Positions 46,619 through 59,341 of a stretch of DNA of 64,000 nucleotides are shown piece by piece; position 1 is the stretch's first letter, and every line of letters begins with the position of its first letter. Both the position numbers and the translations under genes were made by a program. The DNA lies in contig CAJSYZ010000010.1 of NCBI GenBank assembly GCA_910574455.1, positions 1,578,770 to 1,642,769 on the forward strand. The letters are read 5' to 3'. Below the pieces are notes generated by a model. The model made no database searches and was not told the origin of the DNA. It saw nothing but the letters and a program-made list of their open reading frames with translations. Origin of the DNA: Trichaptum fuscoviolaceum. Its lineage: Eukaryota; Basidiomycota; Agaricomycetes; Hymenochaetales; Trichaptaceae.

Positions 46619-46790
46619 TCTATTGTACCAATTTGGATTAAAGTTGATGAGCATGGTATTAGGGCGTGTACTAACCTACAGTCCAAAAGCAAGCCACCAA
46701 CGTGATAAACGGGTATTAAGAGCAGTTCGTAGATGAGAACAGCGCCTCTAGCGCTAAAGGTTTGAGTTCCATGAGCATATGCATCTGCAT

Positions 46791-46797
46791 GTTTATA
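46791..46797 (-). promoter_or_regulatory. TATA box of copy 7
   Basis: TATAAAC on the minus strand, about 116 bp before the 5'UTR intron donor (GTTAGT at 46675). The exon between shares CTGTTC and ACGAACTGC blocks with the copy 6 leader. Confidence 0.5.
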
Positions 46798-46827
46798 TGG
46801 AGTATCGTAGTACACCTCGTAGCTCAT

Positions 46828-48444
46828 GGAAGTAAATTAAGAAAGCCTGTAAAAAGACGTCAGAAGATCAGGAATTCATCAGATATTTGTTGAGAAACTT
46901 ACTCGAGAGACGCGTCTCAGATTGTCGGCGGAAGGAAGATGCAACGGCATTGATTCATGATACGGCAACGTAGAAACTAAGATACCCAATTCCAGGGAAA
47001 TCTGGTTGGACTCAGTCTGTCAGAGAAAGATACCACCAAGAACATTTTGCCAAAATGGACTGAAGGGGCATGGCGTACCATCAGAATAGAAAGCATAGGA
47101 GCCGTAATGGGTCAGTTTAGTAGCCTCGGAACAAAGCGAGCACACTCTCTGATTTCTCTCGTTCTGCGCTAGCCGAGTACAACTCGACCTGACAACTCCA
47201 GCCTGAGGTCAACGCAGATGCCTCAACTCGATGGACCTAGTAGATGACCCTTGAGATACCGAACGACACGTTGGCAGGGGTCTACTTCGCCACCATTTTC
47301 TTGTTTTCATGAAATCAGTGATGCTATATCGAAAATGGTGTATAAGAGAAGAGAAGTTTCAAGTTGCAATCTAAGTAGTATAGTGTGACTAGTGTCAGAG
47401 ACTGGTTACTACATACATATTAGGAGCGAACGTGGAGACTAGAAAACGGGCCGAGCTCAGGCTTCGCCGGCAAGACCCTTAGTACTCCAAGTCCCCCATT
47501 TGCTGAAACGTTCGCACGGGTGGCAGATTTCCCTGAGCGTTCTCACGCAATTCCGGAACGCAGTGCCTTAAGGGAACTCGGAGCCGACCGGCGCCCTGGA
47601 AACTTCAAGTTATGTAAACAAATTTATAATCAAACATCATTTTTCCGATCATGGTCATGCCGCTGGGCCTGGCGTTCAAGTTCGGAGTCAGAGTCACATT
47701 CTCCCACTGCCGCTGCGGCGGCTCCCCAACAAAACAATTATCTGACGACAATGACGACCAATAATGCTCGATTTTTAGTACCGATGGGATGTGCTTCGGT
47801 GGCCATATCAGTCCAGAAAGTCGGTCTTCACTGTTCAACCTGAGTAAGATTGATATCCGGCCTTTTAAACTCGGTCTTCTGCTTATTTGAGCATCATAAG
47901 CATATAGCTTGAGTTCGTTTTCCGAAAATCTTATCGTATTGACATATGCAGGTCTTCTGTAACGTTCCCAGTAACTTATCTTGACAATCCGTAATCTCTT
48001 CTAGCAGGGAACGATTACGGACATTGGAAGCCTCGATAAAGAAAACGTTTAATGAAGGTGCAGGCTGATCTGCAATCTTCTTCATCTCATTTATAGAGTG
48101 ACTCGGACGTCCCGAGTCTCAATACATATTCTTATAACTCAAGTGTTTTGGACTGTGGTCCCGATCTGACTGACGTTGAGTCTATGAACTTGCGTGACTC
48201 CACTCTTACATTTGCGATATTAACTCAATCCTAGACCATGGTCTATTGGCTATGTTCCCACTGCAACGGGCAACTGGATCCTATCATACGGAGGCCGCCA
48301 CTGAAACAGACAATGATGTGGAAACCACTCGACAGTGTCAATGCAAGTATAGATTTATTGAAGTTATAGGCAAAGCCCCCGAAGGCAATGTAAAGTTTTG
48401 CTAGATTCCCAATCGTACGTTCATATACATTCCGGATCGCTATA
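46828..48444. other. Intergenic between copies 7 and 8
   Basis: 1.6 kb with no recognised gene or paired repeat ends. Confidence 0.4.
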
Positions 48445-49881
48445 TCATACAGATGTCTGTCTCCCCCACATATGTGTAGGTCCAGTATGAAGATTTAAAT
48501 GTAGTCGATCTAGCGTTTCAGGCCCGACAACAGTCTGAGAGCTTGTCTCGGAGCCGAATGGGGTTGCGGTTCGAACAGCACCTACGCTGCTACAAAAGGT
48601 AGGATCAAGTGATCCGGTGAATTGCATCGTACGCACGGGCGATCTTGATAGTATTGTCAGCCTCTTTCCACTGGCACCTGGATATATTTGTGGTTCATAT
48701 TTATAGGGGTCGATATCTGATAATAAAGTTTGAATCCCATCAGAATTTGAATCCTGAACAACAATACTTACCGTAGTCATCTTTCCCCTCAGATTGAGTC
48801 TCTGCGGGCTCCCGACGATTCCTCCTTCTCCGGCAGCGGCACACCCATAACCAGTACAGGAGAGCTGCACAGAAGATGAACACAACAGCACCAAGAACAC
48901 CACCCACAATAGCACTAGTTTTTGATTTAGAACTCGCTCCGGTATTCGGAACAGAGTTTTCAGACTCGGAGAGTGTCGATGGGATGATAACCTCGAAATA
49001 GTCGAGGGTATAATTCCGACCTTGTCCGGTCTCTAACACAGAAATCTCGATGGTATGATTTGCGAAGGGAAGATTCGGAGAAGTGAAGAAAGTAGTATTG
49101 CCGACAGGTGAGCGTGTTCCGGAGAGCGATTCTAAGGTCTCCGTCTGTGGAGGGCCACCATCAATGCTGTAGTTCGCAGAAACAGAACTATTCCCGGGAG
49201 GTAAGAGTCCCATAACTATTATTTGGGTGCCTATGTGCATAATTGCGCTCAAACCATTGTTTTACTTTACATTGCAAAGAATAAGCTCACCATTGAAAGT
49301 GTGTCGTAAAGTGGAGCCGACCAGAGATGTGGAATGAAACGTGTGAGGAGATATTACGAAGAGATCCCATCCCGCACTGTAGTCTAGACTCAAGTCCCTA
49401 TCACTGACTCCAAAACCAGAAGAGCCTGAAGGAATAATGTCGATAGTCTGAGGAGTCAATGCGAGCTAAATGAAACATGGGTTCTCGTTAACTTTCGATG
49501 GCTTTAACCTTGCCGGAAATGCTTACTTACGCTGTCATCGGCTTGGCCATGATGTGAATTGCCGGAACCACTATTGTCGCCGAAGGACGAACCATGATTA
49601 CCCCTCCCGCCTCCACCACCTGAAGAATCTCTCCTACTTCCATCGCCATTACCACCATTGCCTCCGCCCCCTCCTTCAGAATTATCGCCAGATCCTTTAT
49701 CCTTTGTGACCACGCTGACACCAATATCGGCTGAATCGCCGCCATTACCCTCGATGTCAGTGCTACTACCAGCATGTTTCCCTCTGCTCCCTCCCTCTCC
49801 GTCACTACCACAAGCCTCGGTATTGCCATTAAGTACCTCAGTAAGATTCATGCCTAGGCCGTTCCCAATGACCTTATTCAT
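48445..49881 (-). CDS. Single-pass membrane protein, family copy 8
   Basis: Four coding exons (49531-49881, 49291-49465, 48772-49230, 48445-48716) give 418 residues. The N-terminus is a 117-residue Gly/Asn/Ser/Asp-rich region (GGGGGNGGNGDGSRRDSSGG). Then come DLSLDYSAGWDLFVISPHTF, TQIIVMGLLPPGNSSVSANY, SIDGGPPQTETLES and GRNYTLDYFEVIIPS. The helix AIVGGVLGAVVFIFCAALLY is followed by WLWVCRCRRRRNRR; its two Cys may be palmitoylated (inference). The tail opens DIDPYKYEPQ and ends MWGRQTSV, the copy 6/7 tail in diverged form. A 5'UTR intron ends right at the A before the start ATG. Confidence 0.78.
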
Positions 49882-50054
49882 TCTGTCATTCGCATCAGGA
49901 TGAGTCTATCAATTTGTATAAAAGGCATTGCTTGTGTTCACCTTTTTAGTGTATTTGCGAACGACCAGCGTCGAGGAAGCAGATGAACCAGGTGAGCAGT
50001 TTGCGGAAAGAACAGCAGATCCAGCGCCGGAGTGTATTGTCCTTCATCTCTGAG

Positions 50055-50062
50055 TATTTATG
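50055..50062 (-). promoter_or_regulatory. TATA-like box of copy 8
   Basis: CATAAATA on the minus strand, about 114 bp before the 5'UTR intron donor (GTGAAC at 49941), the same spacing as copy 7. Confidence 0.45.
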
Positions 50063-52037
50063 GGCACTGTCCAGTGTTCTTCGGTAGATTTACAGAAAGG
50101 CTTAGTTATTGCCCCATGGGAGAGATGTTGAGAAAAGCCGCCTGTTGGGAGGGTCATCAAAGATCGTTGATAAAGAAAGCTTCTCTGGACCCGCTTACCG
50201 GCGACTCGGAGGCGTCTAGCTCTGTAACTCGAGATAATGGAAGGCAACGATTTTGAATAGGTTCCCCAGATCATAGTAATCAGCTTTGTTAGACACGCCT
50301 GAAGAGCGTTTACATCAGATGGGCTCACCCCCTAAAGCACACAGTTGCCTTAGACGTATGCACGACTCGGAGCGTTAGGCTTGCCTAACTGTATGGTTCA
50401 GAGCGTCTTGAGCATGTTTTTGATACCTATTTCCAACTCGCTCTGATTGCCGCTTAGTTAGTGTTGCCAGATCATGAAGTGGGTCCCAGTCCCGAGAACA
50501 TCTGTCAATACGTGTGCGAGAGCTCCATCTTTTATTAGAGCACAAAGTTAGACTCGAGACAGAAGCATGAAACTGATGGTGTCGCATGCAACGATAGGGC
50601 TTCTAAGAAGTGTGTTCGCCTAGAAAGGCGATGATGGACGGATGTGCTCGTGCCTAAGATGGATTGGCACGGTAGCGCAGTGTTTGTAATCCCCCCACGC
50701 GACATTGGGCGCTGAGAACAAGAAGCAGTACTGAGCGACAGAACATCAGATGAAGATTCTTTGAGACGCTATGTTTCCAACAGCCAGGAAATAACGGATG
50801 GCGAACCAAAGCCCCTATTCGAGGCGCATAGATGGCGTGCAGCTCGACGAGTAAGAAGGCGCAAAGGCGGACAAAGAGTCAAAGGGAAGGAGGGTGGAGA
50901 GCGAACAAATAGTGTCGCTCATTGAACTGACACCAGGAATCATACGAAACAGACTCAAGTTTGAACGATCGGAGCAATTTGAAAATATCAATTGCTGGGA
51001 CGGATGGGTCGAAAGCTGCGAACGTGCTTGACCGGCTTATGCCTTTAAGCGTATAAAGCCTGCGATTGCCACAGTCATGAGAACATTTGTTGATGTGGTG
51101 ACTGAGAGCACGTATAAACGCACCTGATCGTGATGCATCAAAGGGCGCCAATTGTTGCGTTCGATTTCCGCATTGCCATCATTCAGGAGGACCTCGGTAA
51201 CCATTGCAAATAAGAGCATCTTGAAGACGAGGTTCAAGCTCTCCGACAGAAGATGGGCAACGAATCTGATCGCTTCGCCCAGCAACCAGGCCGAGTCGGC
51301 CTTTCTAAGTCAGCATTTCTCAGCACTATTTGAAACAGTGCTTCGAATCCGAAGAAATACACCAAAAATACAGCTTTGGCGTCGCTTGTTTTGCACTGCC
51401 TAAAGTTAAAATCTACGATGCCTTCGTGTCTGTCGCATTCAAGCCAATATTACAGTGAATATGACAATTTGGATCACAGTGGCTTCTGATTGGAAGAAGA
51501 ACTATGACAGGAAATATGTACACCACATACCTTTTGACTTGTTTCTTCCACTTCGAAGGAAAGTTATTTTCAAGTTCAAGCGACGAGGCCAAGACAGTGT
51601 GAGAGGCCGTAGCCATTGCTGCTCGATAGTAGTCAGCGGTATTCTCCGGCCTAAGAAGTGGCTGAAGCGTCCGGACAGGACGATATAATAGAAAAAAATG
51701 ATTGAAGAAAGATGCTCACCTCAAGTATTGGCGTCAGATGAAAGCGGCGCTTCTAAAGAGCAATTTCCTGTCAGTCAGTTGAATGGCTAAAGAGGAAGTG
51801 ATACCCCCGTAGTGCGAATGAGCGAGGACCACATCTTTTGAAAGGTCCAAATGTGATTGATCGGTATGAAAATGAGTTTCCTGGCCCGGGTATGAGGACG
51901 AAAATTAGCGTTATAATTTCTCCAATGCATTCCAAAATACATGAGACGAAAATACGGAGTGGGTTATGAGGACGCTAATGAACATCCGCGAAAGGACCGC
52001 GGAAGGACTGCGGAAGAGAGCGAATATTGGCTAGCCT
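50063..52037. other. Intergenic between copies 8 and 9
   Basis: 2 kb. A minus-strand frame at 50879-51285 is hydrophobic but lacks an ATG and a family match. Nothing else recognised. Confidence 0.35.
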
Positions 52038-53152
52038 CTATTTCTGTCGCACAGCTAAAGAAGAGATTGAAGGTGCAAGTGTCGGCGAAGCCAAAGATGG
52101 CATCGACATGCTGGAGAATTCAGGACGTTCAGTACTCAAACTTGAATGCCTTGAAAGACCCCCCGCTGGCATTTCGACCGCTGTCGATGCCAGCTGCTGC
52201 GCCAGCACTTTTGGAAAGCTTCGAGGGATATACCCAGAGACATAGTTGTATGGTTGAACGGATAAGTCTAGCAAGGCGCGTAAGAGGCAAGACTTCCATA
52301 GCAAAATGGAACTCACCTGCTGATGGACCCCGGATGGATTCAACGTCGCTACTCTTAAGTGATAACATACTTGGACTGTCTTTTACTTTCAAGTGTGCTC
52401 GCCGTTTCCGCCAACACCAAAATGCAGTTGCCAACAACAAACCGAAGGTTGTTAAGCCTAGAATTCCCCCCACAAGAGTCCCAATAGTTAAGGAAACCGC
52501 ACTTGAGTTACTTGATGAGGAATTAGTGCCCGCAGAATTAGGTTGGAGGATCAGAAAGTAGTCTAATGTGTATTTCCTTCTTGGATTTGCGGTTGTCACA
52601 TTGATGATCAAGTGGTGTGAACCATTCGTGAGTGATCCCGAATCGAAGTACGTTGAATTGCCGATAAGATATTGAGTATTCATAGACGATTCCAGTGTCC
52701 GAGTCTGTAGTGAATCATTGTCGATCGCATAGTTAGCCGATATCCTAGAATCTCCAGGAGGAAGAAGGCCGAATACAAAAATATGTGTTCCTTTCGCAGT
52801 GATCAGTATCTTTGCGATATAGTCTTGATAGTTACACGTACCTTGAAAGGAAAGCTGTACAACAGTGTTGGATGTTGAAGATGAGTGGTAGACACGATCA
52901 GAGCCAGAAGGCTGCGGGATGAGAATGACGTTCCAGCCCGAACTGTATTCGATAATCGCAGCCGCGTTGGAGATGACTATTGATGTCGTTTCAGGTGGGA
53001 TAACGAAAGGAGCCTCGATGACAGTTATATTCGTCTGTATCGAACGTTAGCGGGTTTTAGAGCACGTAAGAAATTAGGCGGCGCACCAATGTGGAGGGAG
53101 GTTGGGCGCCATTGCCACCATTGCCACTATCCTTCCTACCGCCTGAAGCCAT
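52038..53152 (-). CDS. Single-pass membrane protein, family copy 9
   Basis: Four exons on the minus strand. The first is just 22 codons (MASGGRKDSGNGGNGAQPPS). Then come AIIEYSSGWNVILIPQPSGS, VYHSSSTSNTVVQLSFQ, GTHIFVFGLLPPGDSRISAN, YAIDNDS and RRKYTLDYFLILQPNS. The helix LVGGILGLTTFGLLLATAFW is followed by CWRKRRAHLK. After a 49-bp phase-1 intron the tail opens DLSVQPYNYVSGYIP and ends SSLAVRQK. The ectodomain motifs are more diverged (IDND for IDGG; KYTLDYF), so it is an older member. N-glycosylation sequons are frequent (NST, NGS, NVT, NSS). Confidence 0.75.
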
Positions 53153-53777
53153 AACTGAGTTGACTAATGGATAAAGTCTCCTAACGAATTGCTAAGGATG
53201 GCGAGGGCGAAATTCTTTTAGGCGATTGAGATATTGAACCTTTTATCTTCGTTCATATATTGTATCATTAACAGAACGAGTTCTACCAAAGCCCGAGGAT
53301 CATCAGGTTGTGGCGCATTGAAGTGTCATTGTATTAGCTTACTATGCAACCAGAATGACCATCACATGTGTGATACAGGCGTTGCAGTACTGAGTAGCAA
53401 TGGCTTTCGCGCCAGGTCGTGTAAGGTATTTCTTTTTCCATGTTATTCCATGATGGCGATGATGTCGCAAAAGCTACAGCTCGGATCTGGGTTTAAATCA
53501 CCAGCGGAGTTGGTGCGATACATTCTGTCCTTATATGTAAGTTTATTCGAGAGTTGAAACGTGATGCATGACTGTAATTCGTGATTGCGGCGGCTGATAG
53601 TGTTGGTGGTCGCGGTAGAATAGCAGTGCGGCTACCTCCGACGACGGTGCGGCCAGTCTCTGCGGGTGGTGCTTAGTCAGCTTCAACTTGAACTTCAAAG
53701 CCTGAGCGCGAGTAGAGCAATCAAGTTTCACTGTTTTCCCTCAAGTTCGCTAGTGGTCTCATTTTCTCTAGAAAAAG
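53153..53777. other. Intergenic between copy 9 and RPB10
   Basis: 625 bp divergent upstream region of copy 9 and RPB10. No ORF of interest. Confidence 0.4.
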
Positions 53778-54202
53778 ATGGTCTGTGCTTCCTATATCAA
53801 TACCGACTGGGATCATCGGATAATACTGACTGACATCTTAAAGATCATCCCAGTCCGCTGTTTCTCCTGCGGGAAGGTCGTCGGGGACAAGTGGAACCAA
53901 TACCTGCAACTTCTTGCGAAAGGAGGGAACGAAGGGTGCGTTCTTAAATTTTGACTATCTTTCTCAGCTGCTTACTGCTTTGCAACTCTTCTGTGGGTTA
54001 CTTGCAAATAGTGAAGCACTTGATGGATGCAACTTGAAGCGATATTGTTGTCGTCGGATGGTTCTGACTCATGTGGACTTGATCGAAAAGCTGCTTCATT
54101 ACAACAGTACGTACTACACCTCCTCTCGGTTTAGGCCCAACTCACCGCCTTCATTTCCTTACTATAATAGACCAAGAAGCTACAAAACATCGCTTCGCAT
54201 AG
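53778..54202 (+). CDS. RPB10: RPB10/RPABC5, common subunit of RNA polymerases I, II and III
   Basis: Four exons (53778-53780, 53844-53935, 54012-54106, 54171-54202) give 73 residues. The first coding exon is only the ATG. Then [51 protein letters not shown] and [11 protein letters not shown] follow, an almost perfect match to this highly conserved family. The zinc ligands are present (Cys7, Cys10 and the Cys-Cys pair in RYCCRR). The C-terminal [10 protein letters not shown] replaces the usual short PLEK-type end and comes from the least certain exon. The protein helps assemble the polymerase core in the nucleus. Confidence 0.93.
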
Positions 54203-54598
54203 AGCTGGAGACATTATGTAGGCTCTTGCACCTCACTAAGGCGTGGTTCAATTTTCGTGACTTGTTTCCGCTGAGAACTGAGCGAGCGAGAGTTCTCCTC
54301 AAAACCTCTTACTAAGGAGTCTATTGTTGCGTATAAAGCTGGGAAGATGTGTTGATAGTCAGATCAGACAGGACAATTGCATAGAGATCGTGTCTTCTGG
54401 TTGTTTGTGTATTTTATCATGTACATTATTGACCAAAATTTTCTGTCCTCCTTACGGTCCTTAATCCTGTGTGTAGCTAATGGATGCTATGCATTTCCAG
54501 TTTTATTCAATAGATCGACAAGTAATGTTATACGAGGTTCGCAAAGTAACACATTGACATACAGGTACAATTGATTTTACGCGTAAATGCAAATTATA
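54203..54598. other. Convergent 3' spacer between RPB10 and NMD3
   Basis: About 400 bp, AT-rich, no ORF with coding character. Confidence 0.4.
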
Positions 54599-56528
54599 TC
54601 ATGTTTCTTCGTCTTCCTCAGCATTGCCCAGCGTCATTTCATCGAAGTCTTCCAAAAGCTCATTGAGTTTAACCTCGGGGAAATCAGCCTCCTCCTCCTC
54701 CGTGTCGGTCTCAGCCATAGCCTCCGGTCGAGCAGGAGCCTGCTCAGCTTCGCCCTCATCCACTTCCATCGAGTTCTGGCCACCCTTGGCTTTCCGCCTC
54801 GTCTTTCCGCCAGCCAGACCTGAACCCGCGCCCATGCTTGGTGCCTTGTACAGGTTCACAGCCGCACGAATCTCCTCATCTTCCTCGATGTCGCGTAAGA
54901 ACAGCTCGTAGTCCTCCTCCACCTTCCGCGCGTCGCGACCGCCCATCCGGCCGATGACACCGGCGCGATTCTTTCCGGCGCCGGTCCCCGAATCAGCAGC
55001 TGCGTCGTCCGCCTCGGCCTCCTTCGCCATACTCTTAAGTTTCCAGTTACGCGTGCGGTTCTTCTTCCGGCGGTTCGGGTACGTCTTGCGCACGAGGATA
55101 ACGTCGGGTACGCGATCGACCGATAGAGCCGTCAGAGCATCGGAGTTGAAGTTTGCTCGGGAAAGGTGGTATCCCAAGACTGTGTCGCCAGGTTGTAGGA
55201 TCCCGCCAAGGTGTGTACGGGTGTGGTAAATTTGGTCGATCGCACCATCGTCGAAGTCCATTCCATCCGTATCGCCACCCCCTGATGAGCGGAATGCGCC
55301 GTTCAAAGCGACCTGGGCATCGGCTAGAACCCACTTCCCGCGCACCGGACCAGAAGGTTCAACGTCCAACACCGTGAACTCCACCAAATCCGTCACACTT
55401 GCGAGCGCGTCGAACGGTACTCTCCAGAACACTTGCGAGGAGACGTCGACAGATTGGAGGGTCGATGGATCAATTAAATGTAGCGAGTTGCCTACTCGTG
55501 TACAGAGGGTGATGGGCGCGACGTTGCTAAGTGATCGAGCTTGTTTCGGGGGCAGACATACCAGATCGTCTTTGCATATCGGCGCGATTTCAACGGAGTA
55601 GGTGAACTTGTAACTAGCTGTTCCTGAGTGGGTGTCGGTCGAGAGCAACTGTTCCGAGGATTTTGTTTTTACAGGAACGACCCCGGTGAGAAATTCGACC
55701 ATCCGGATCGCATGACTCCGCTGACTGTAGAAGAAATCTAGTCCATCTCGAACCTCTTTAACTGATATGGTTTCTTTCTGTGCCCCATGCTTCAATATGA
55801 GCTGCTCGAGGAACAGGAATGTCCGTTTATGAGGGACCTTTTGCCGAACCTGAACAAGGGCTTTCCATGTATTCTTAGCCGCAAGTTTTGTGCAATCCGG
55901 ACATTGAGTGTACTGCACGAGGTATTCAACCTGGAAGACTTGTTGAAGGATTGTCGATGTGAACACCTACAAGGAGCAATAGATACTGTCAATAGCGAGT
56001 TTTAAGTAAATATCCAGATGTAACGCACCTCCTTCTGAATTGTCAGCTTCACTTTTATTCGCTTCGAATGCGGCTCCGTCCAGATGAATCCTGCGTCGAT
56101 CAACCGTACTTTACTTAAGCCCTTCAACTTCTTCAGGCAGATGGCAAGCAGCTGCCTTGATTCAGGCTCGGCGATCGTCCATGTTTGTGGAGGGGAAAGG
56201 AAACGTTCACAATTCTTGCAAAATGAGAGTGCCGCTGATTCTTCATGAGTTATCTCTAATTATCAGGCTGTGCTATGGACTCACCTTGTTTTGGGATACC
56301 CTCAGTAATGTCGACCCTATATCGCCTCAGTCCAAAGGTCGCAGAGAGCATGCAGGCATCTCACTCACGAATTCCGAAGGCATGCAATGCATAAATTGGC
56401 GGAATTGGGCTCGATAGGCGTACCTGGAGTTTGAGTGATCAGATTTAACTTTTTTCGTCTTGCTACGAGATACTCACCGCAGTCAGCACAAAGCACACGG
56501 TGTACAGGAGGAGCAGCGATAAACTCCA
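54599..56528 (-). CDS. NMD3: NMD3, 60S ribosomal subunit nuclear-export adaptor
   Basis: Five exons on the minus strand. The N-terminal treble of zinc motifs is assembled from three small exons: RVLCADCGTPIEPNSANLCI, ACLRNSVDITEGIPKQ, then LSFCKNCERFLSPPQTW. LIDAGFIWTEPHSKRIKVKL and FQVEYLVQYTQCPDCTKLAA, KHGAQKETISVKEVRDGLDF and FYSQRSHAIRMVEFL follow. The C-terminal part has VILVRKTYPNRRKKNRTRNW and KLKSMAKEAE, then DYELFLRDIEEDEEIRAAVN, and ends in a very acidic tail. NMD3 binds pre-60S particles and supplies the Crm1 export signal. Length and motif order are complete. Confidence 0.93.
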
Positions 56529-57628
56529 TTGTGAGTGAGGAGGAAAGGGTAAAGGAGGACTTAACCTTACTCCAAATTTCTCCTCAAACATGCAGCTTGA
56601 ACTTGAATTAGTAATTTTAACAAATTAAAACCGTGAGAAATTCTGTAACTTGAACACAGATCTAGAATAGCTCCCATGAATAGCTTTGGTTCTTTTTCTC
56701 TTTACTCTCTGTATCCTCACCGCTCAGGCCGTCTATTTTATTGACACTCTACTAACTCATTTTTGTTGCCTTCCATTCGTTGGCTCCCACTGTTTTGGAT
56801 CCTTATCTCAGGTGCTTCCGTTAATACGTCTAGTTCTTGAAATTTACCCGACGGTTTTATGTCTCTCTTCCGATGTTCGGAGCTTCGTGACAAAATACAT
56901 AAGAATGTCTTGCAAGTTGTAGATAGTACGAAGACACGTCTCTCTATTCAGATATACTTACTGACCTCTGCGCCTCAACTTCTCGGTTTGCCAGCGCAAT
57001 ACTGGAGTTGTTTTGTAAGTCATTCACTCTATTCTATCGTCCACACTAAGTTTGACATCACTATCCGTGAATTAGAAACTCTAGCTTTCTAAGCGGGAAT
57101 ACGTGTATAGGCGGAAGACAGCTGCAGAAGCCGGCATCAACAAGTGTTGTGACGCGTGCAGCAATAACCTTCTGAAAGAAAATCAATACATGTTAGCCGC
57201 TTCTGTCACTGCGAAAGGCACCACAGGAACAATGAATACATCCGTACCTGGCCGAAATGGTCGCGGAAATAATCTCTCTCCTCAAATCGGACATTGATGA
57301 ATGTAAGTAAAGGAACTCTGTATTAGCGCTAAAAAGCCTATATAGATTGTTCTAAATATATGGTGGAAGGCCGGCCACGACATGCCGAACTTTTTTGTTG
57401 CCAACAAGTGAGCAGCCTATCCATGACGAGCGTAGTCAGGTCCCAGGCAAGGGGACCCAGATCTGCCCACTCTTTTCATAGGACCGCTTGGCATTGTATG
57501 CATGCCGAACAGGATCGATAAGCAGCCGTGCATGAGCGTTCATAGCTCATATAAAGCCTAACGTCTGCTTCAACCTATTGACACATACAATTCGACCTCT
57601 CTGCTTTTCTCACCTTCTTCTTTTGACC
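56529..57628. other. Intergenic upstream of NMD3 and methyltransferase
   Basis: 1.1 kb divergent region without a recognised gene. Confidence 0.4.
57549..57556 (+). promoter_or_regulatory. TATA box of the methyltransferase gene
   Basis: TATAAAGC about 80 bp upstream of the ATG at 57629, a normal fungal core-promoter distance. Confidence 0.5.
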
Positions 57629-59145
57629 ATGTCTACGCTCGCTATTTCTCAAACGACAAGCGGGCTGCGGGAAATGCATGGACGAGGATGGAATCCCTCC
57701 AGCGATGTACGTCTCCACCCTTCTTCCCTGTGAAGCCTTATTAAAGCTTCTTGACAGGAATACAAACTCCCCGCAGATAAAGAAGAGCAAGACGTTCGTT
57801 TAATTCCGTAACCTTCTCTGCTCGCGTATCACGGTCATCTGACTTTCATATACAAGTAGCGACTGAACATTCAACATCGCATATGGAAACTTTTGATCGG
57901 TGGCAATGGCCTATATCCTCCAGAAACCGAGGACATCGTGAACCACCTTTTGGCGTCGCGGACTACTTTTGACGGGGACGACATTGCGCGGCCTGCGGTC
58001 CTTGACCTCGGATGTGGCTCCGGCATTTGGTACGTAATTTAGAGAATTTCATCGGTCTTCTGACCATTCGCTGCTGCCGAACTAGCGAGTTTAATGTGCT
58101 GATTTGGTATACTCAGGGCAGCGGAGATGGCCGCTATGCATCCGAATGTCAGAGTTGTTGGCCTGGACCTTTATGAACCCAAGCTTTCCCTCCAGTTAGC
58201 ATTAGCATCCGCAATCTACCCCTTTTGCCCTCTTTCTTATCGGCTCAATTTCCAACAGGTACATACCTCGTAACTGCAGGTCAGTAGTTCCTTTTGAGAA
58301 TAAACCGCACTCACTTTATTGATACCAAGTCACGTTGATTCAGCTTCATTACAGAAGATCTCTCAAAGGGGCTACATAAATACACAAACCAGTTTGATCT
58401 CGTTCACTGTCGCTGTGTTGCCGGTCATGTGCGCTTGTTCTGTCTGATATTTCATCACAACAATGAATGTTTTCCATAAAGGTTTCCGACAGGGTGGGCC
58501 TGGTTCGGACCATTGCTACAGTATTAAAACCCGGTCAGTAAAGCTATGATCTGTGAGCAATATTTACGCAGTGTCTAAATCTCCTTCATGTACAGGTGGA
58601 CTAGTCCTTCTGAGCGATGGGAATGCAGATATCTATTCTGCTCAAAAAGAACGCATCCTTCCGGCCGACCCGACACTCGGCGCGGACAATTCTGACCGAA
58701 GCTGGTTCGGGTTCTGGATTAGCGACCTAGTGATGCGAATGAATGAGAAGAACCTCGATAAGCTCGGTGGTGACCATGTCGGATGGTTGCTCCAGAACGA
58801 CAACCAGTTGGCGCTCCTTCACCAAAGGCCTTACTACACCCCTGTGAATTGGGATGGTGGCGATATTCCGAATGGACGTGAAATCGGCGTGCTTATGGCA
58901 ACCAACTTACTTGTAAGCAGCATTTTGTCTTCCCGGTGCCGGTGCCGTGATTATTTGGAAATGAGTGATCATTAATTCATCTCTTATAGACGTTCCTTCC
59001 GGCCGGAAAACCATTAATGAAATCGAGCGGCATCCCCGAAGAAACCATTGACGACTGGATAGCACGAGCTAAAGAAGAGCTACTAAATCCCCCGAGACCT
59101 TGGAGTGTTAAGTACGATCTTGCGTGGGCAGTAAAACGCGCTTAG
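57629..59145 (+). CDS. Class I SAM-dependent methyltransferase (LaeA/UMTA-like)
   Basis: About nine exons. MSTLAISQTTSGLREMHGRG leads to EYKLPADKEEQDRLNIQHRI and WKLLIGGNGLYPPE, the YxLPAD...RLxxQH start usual in fungal secondary-metabolism-type methyltransferases. The SAM-binding motif is VLDLGCGSGIW-AAEMAAMHP, then VRVVGLDLYEP. PRNCSFITEDLSKGLHKYTN and QFDLVHCRCVAGH follow, then TIATVLKPGGLVLLSDGN. The acceptor choices at the short exons before SFITEDL were made so that this motif reads through. The substrate is unknown. There is no neighbouring biosynthetic gene, so a metabolite cluster role is not supported. Confidence 0.82.
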
Positions 59146-59341
59146 AGGAACAGATACCCCCCGATATCCATATGCTTATGACTTGTCTGTATAGACATCG
59201 TTACGAATTATTTCTACGCCTTTTCTTTGCTTTTGAGGTCCTCTTCAATACCATTGTTTGTTGTATGCAAGATAGATCAGAGAAATAAACGACGCCGGAT
59301 TATACCAGTAAACTCTCGTAAACGGTTAGGTGGTCATTTAA

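Noticed and set aside
46655..46827. ATG 46827 as start of copy 7 with a hydrophobic signal-anchor exon
   Set aside because: The ATG lies upstream of the TATA box, and the segment matches the leader exon of copies 6 and 8, so it is promoter and 5'UTR.
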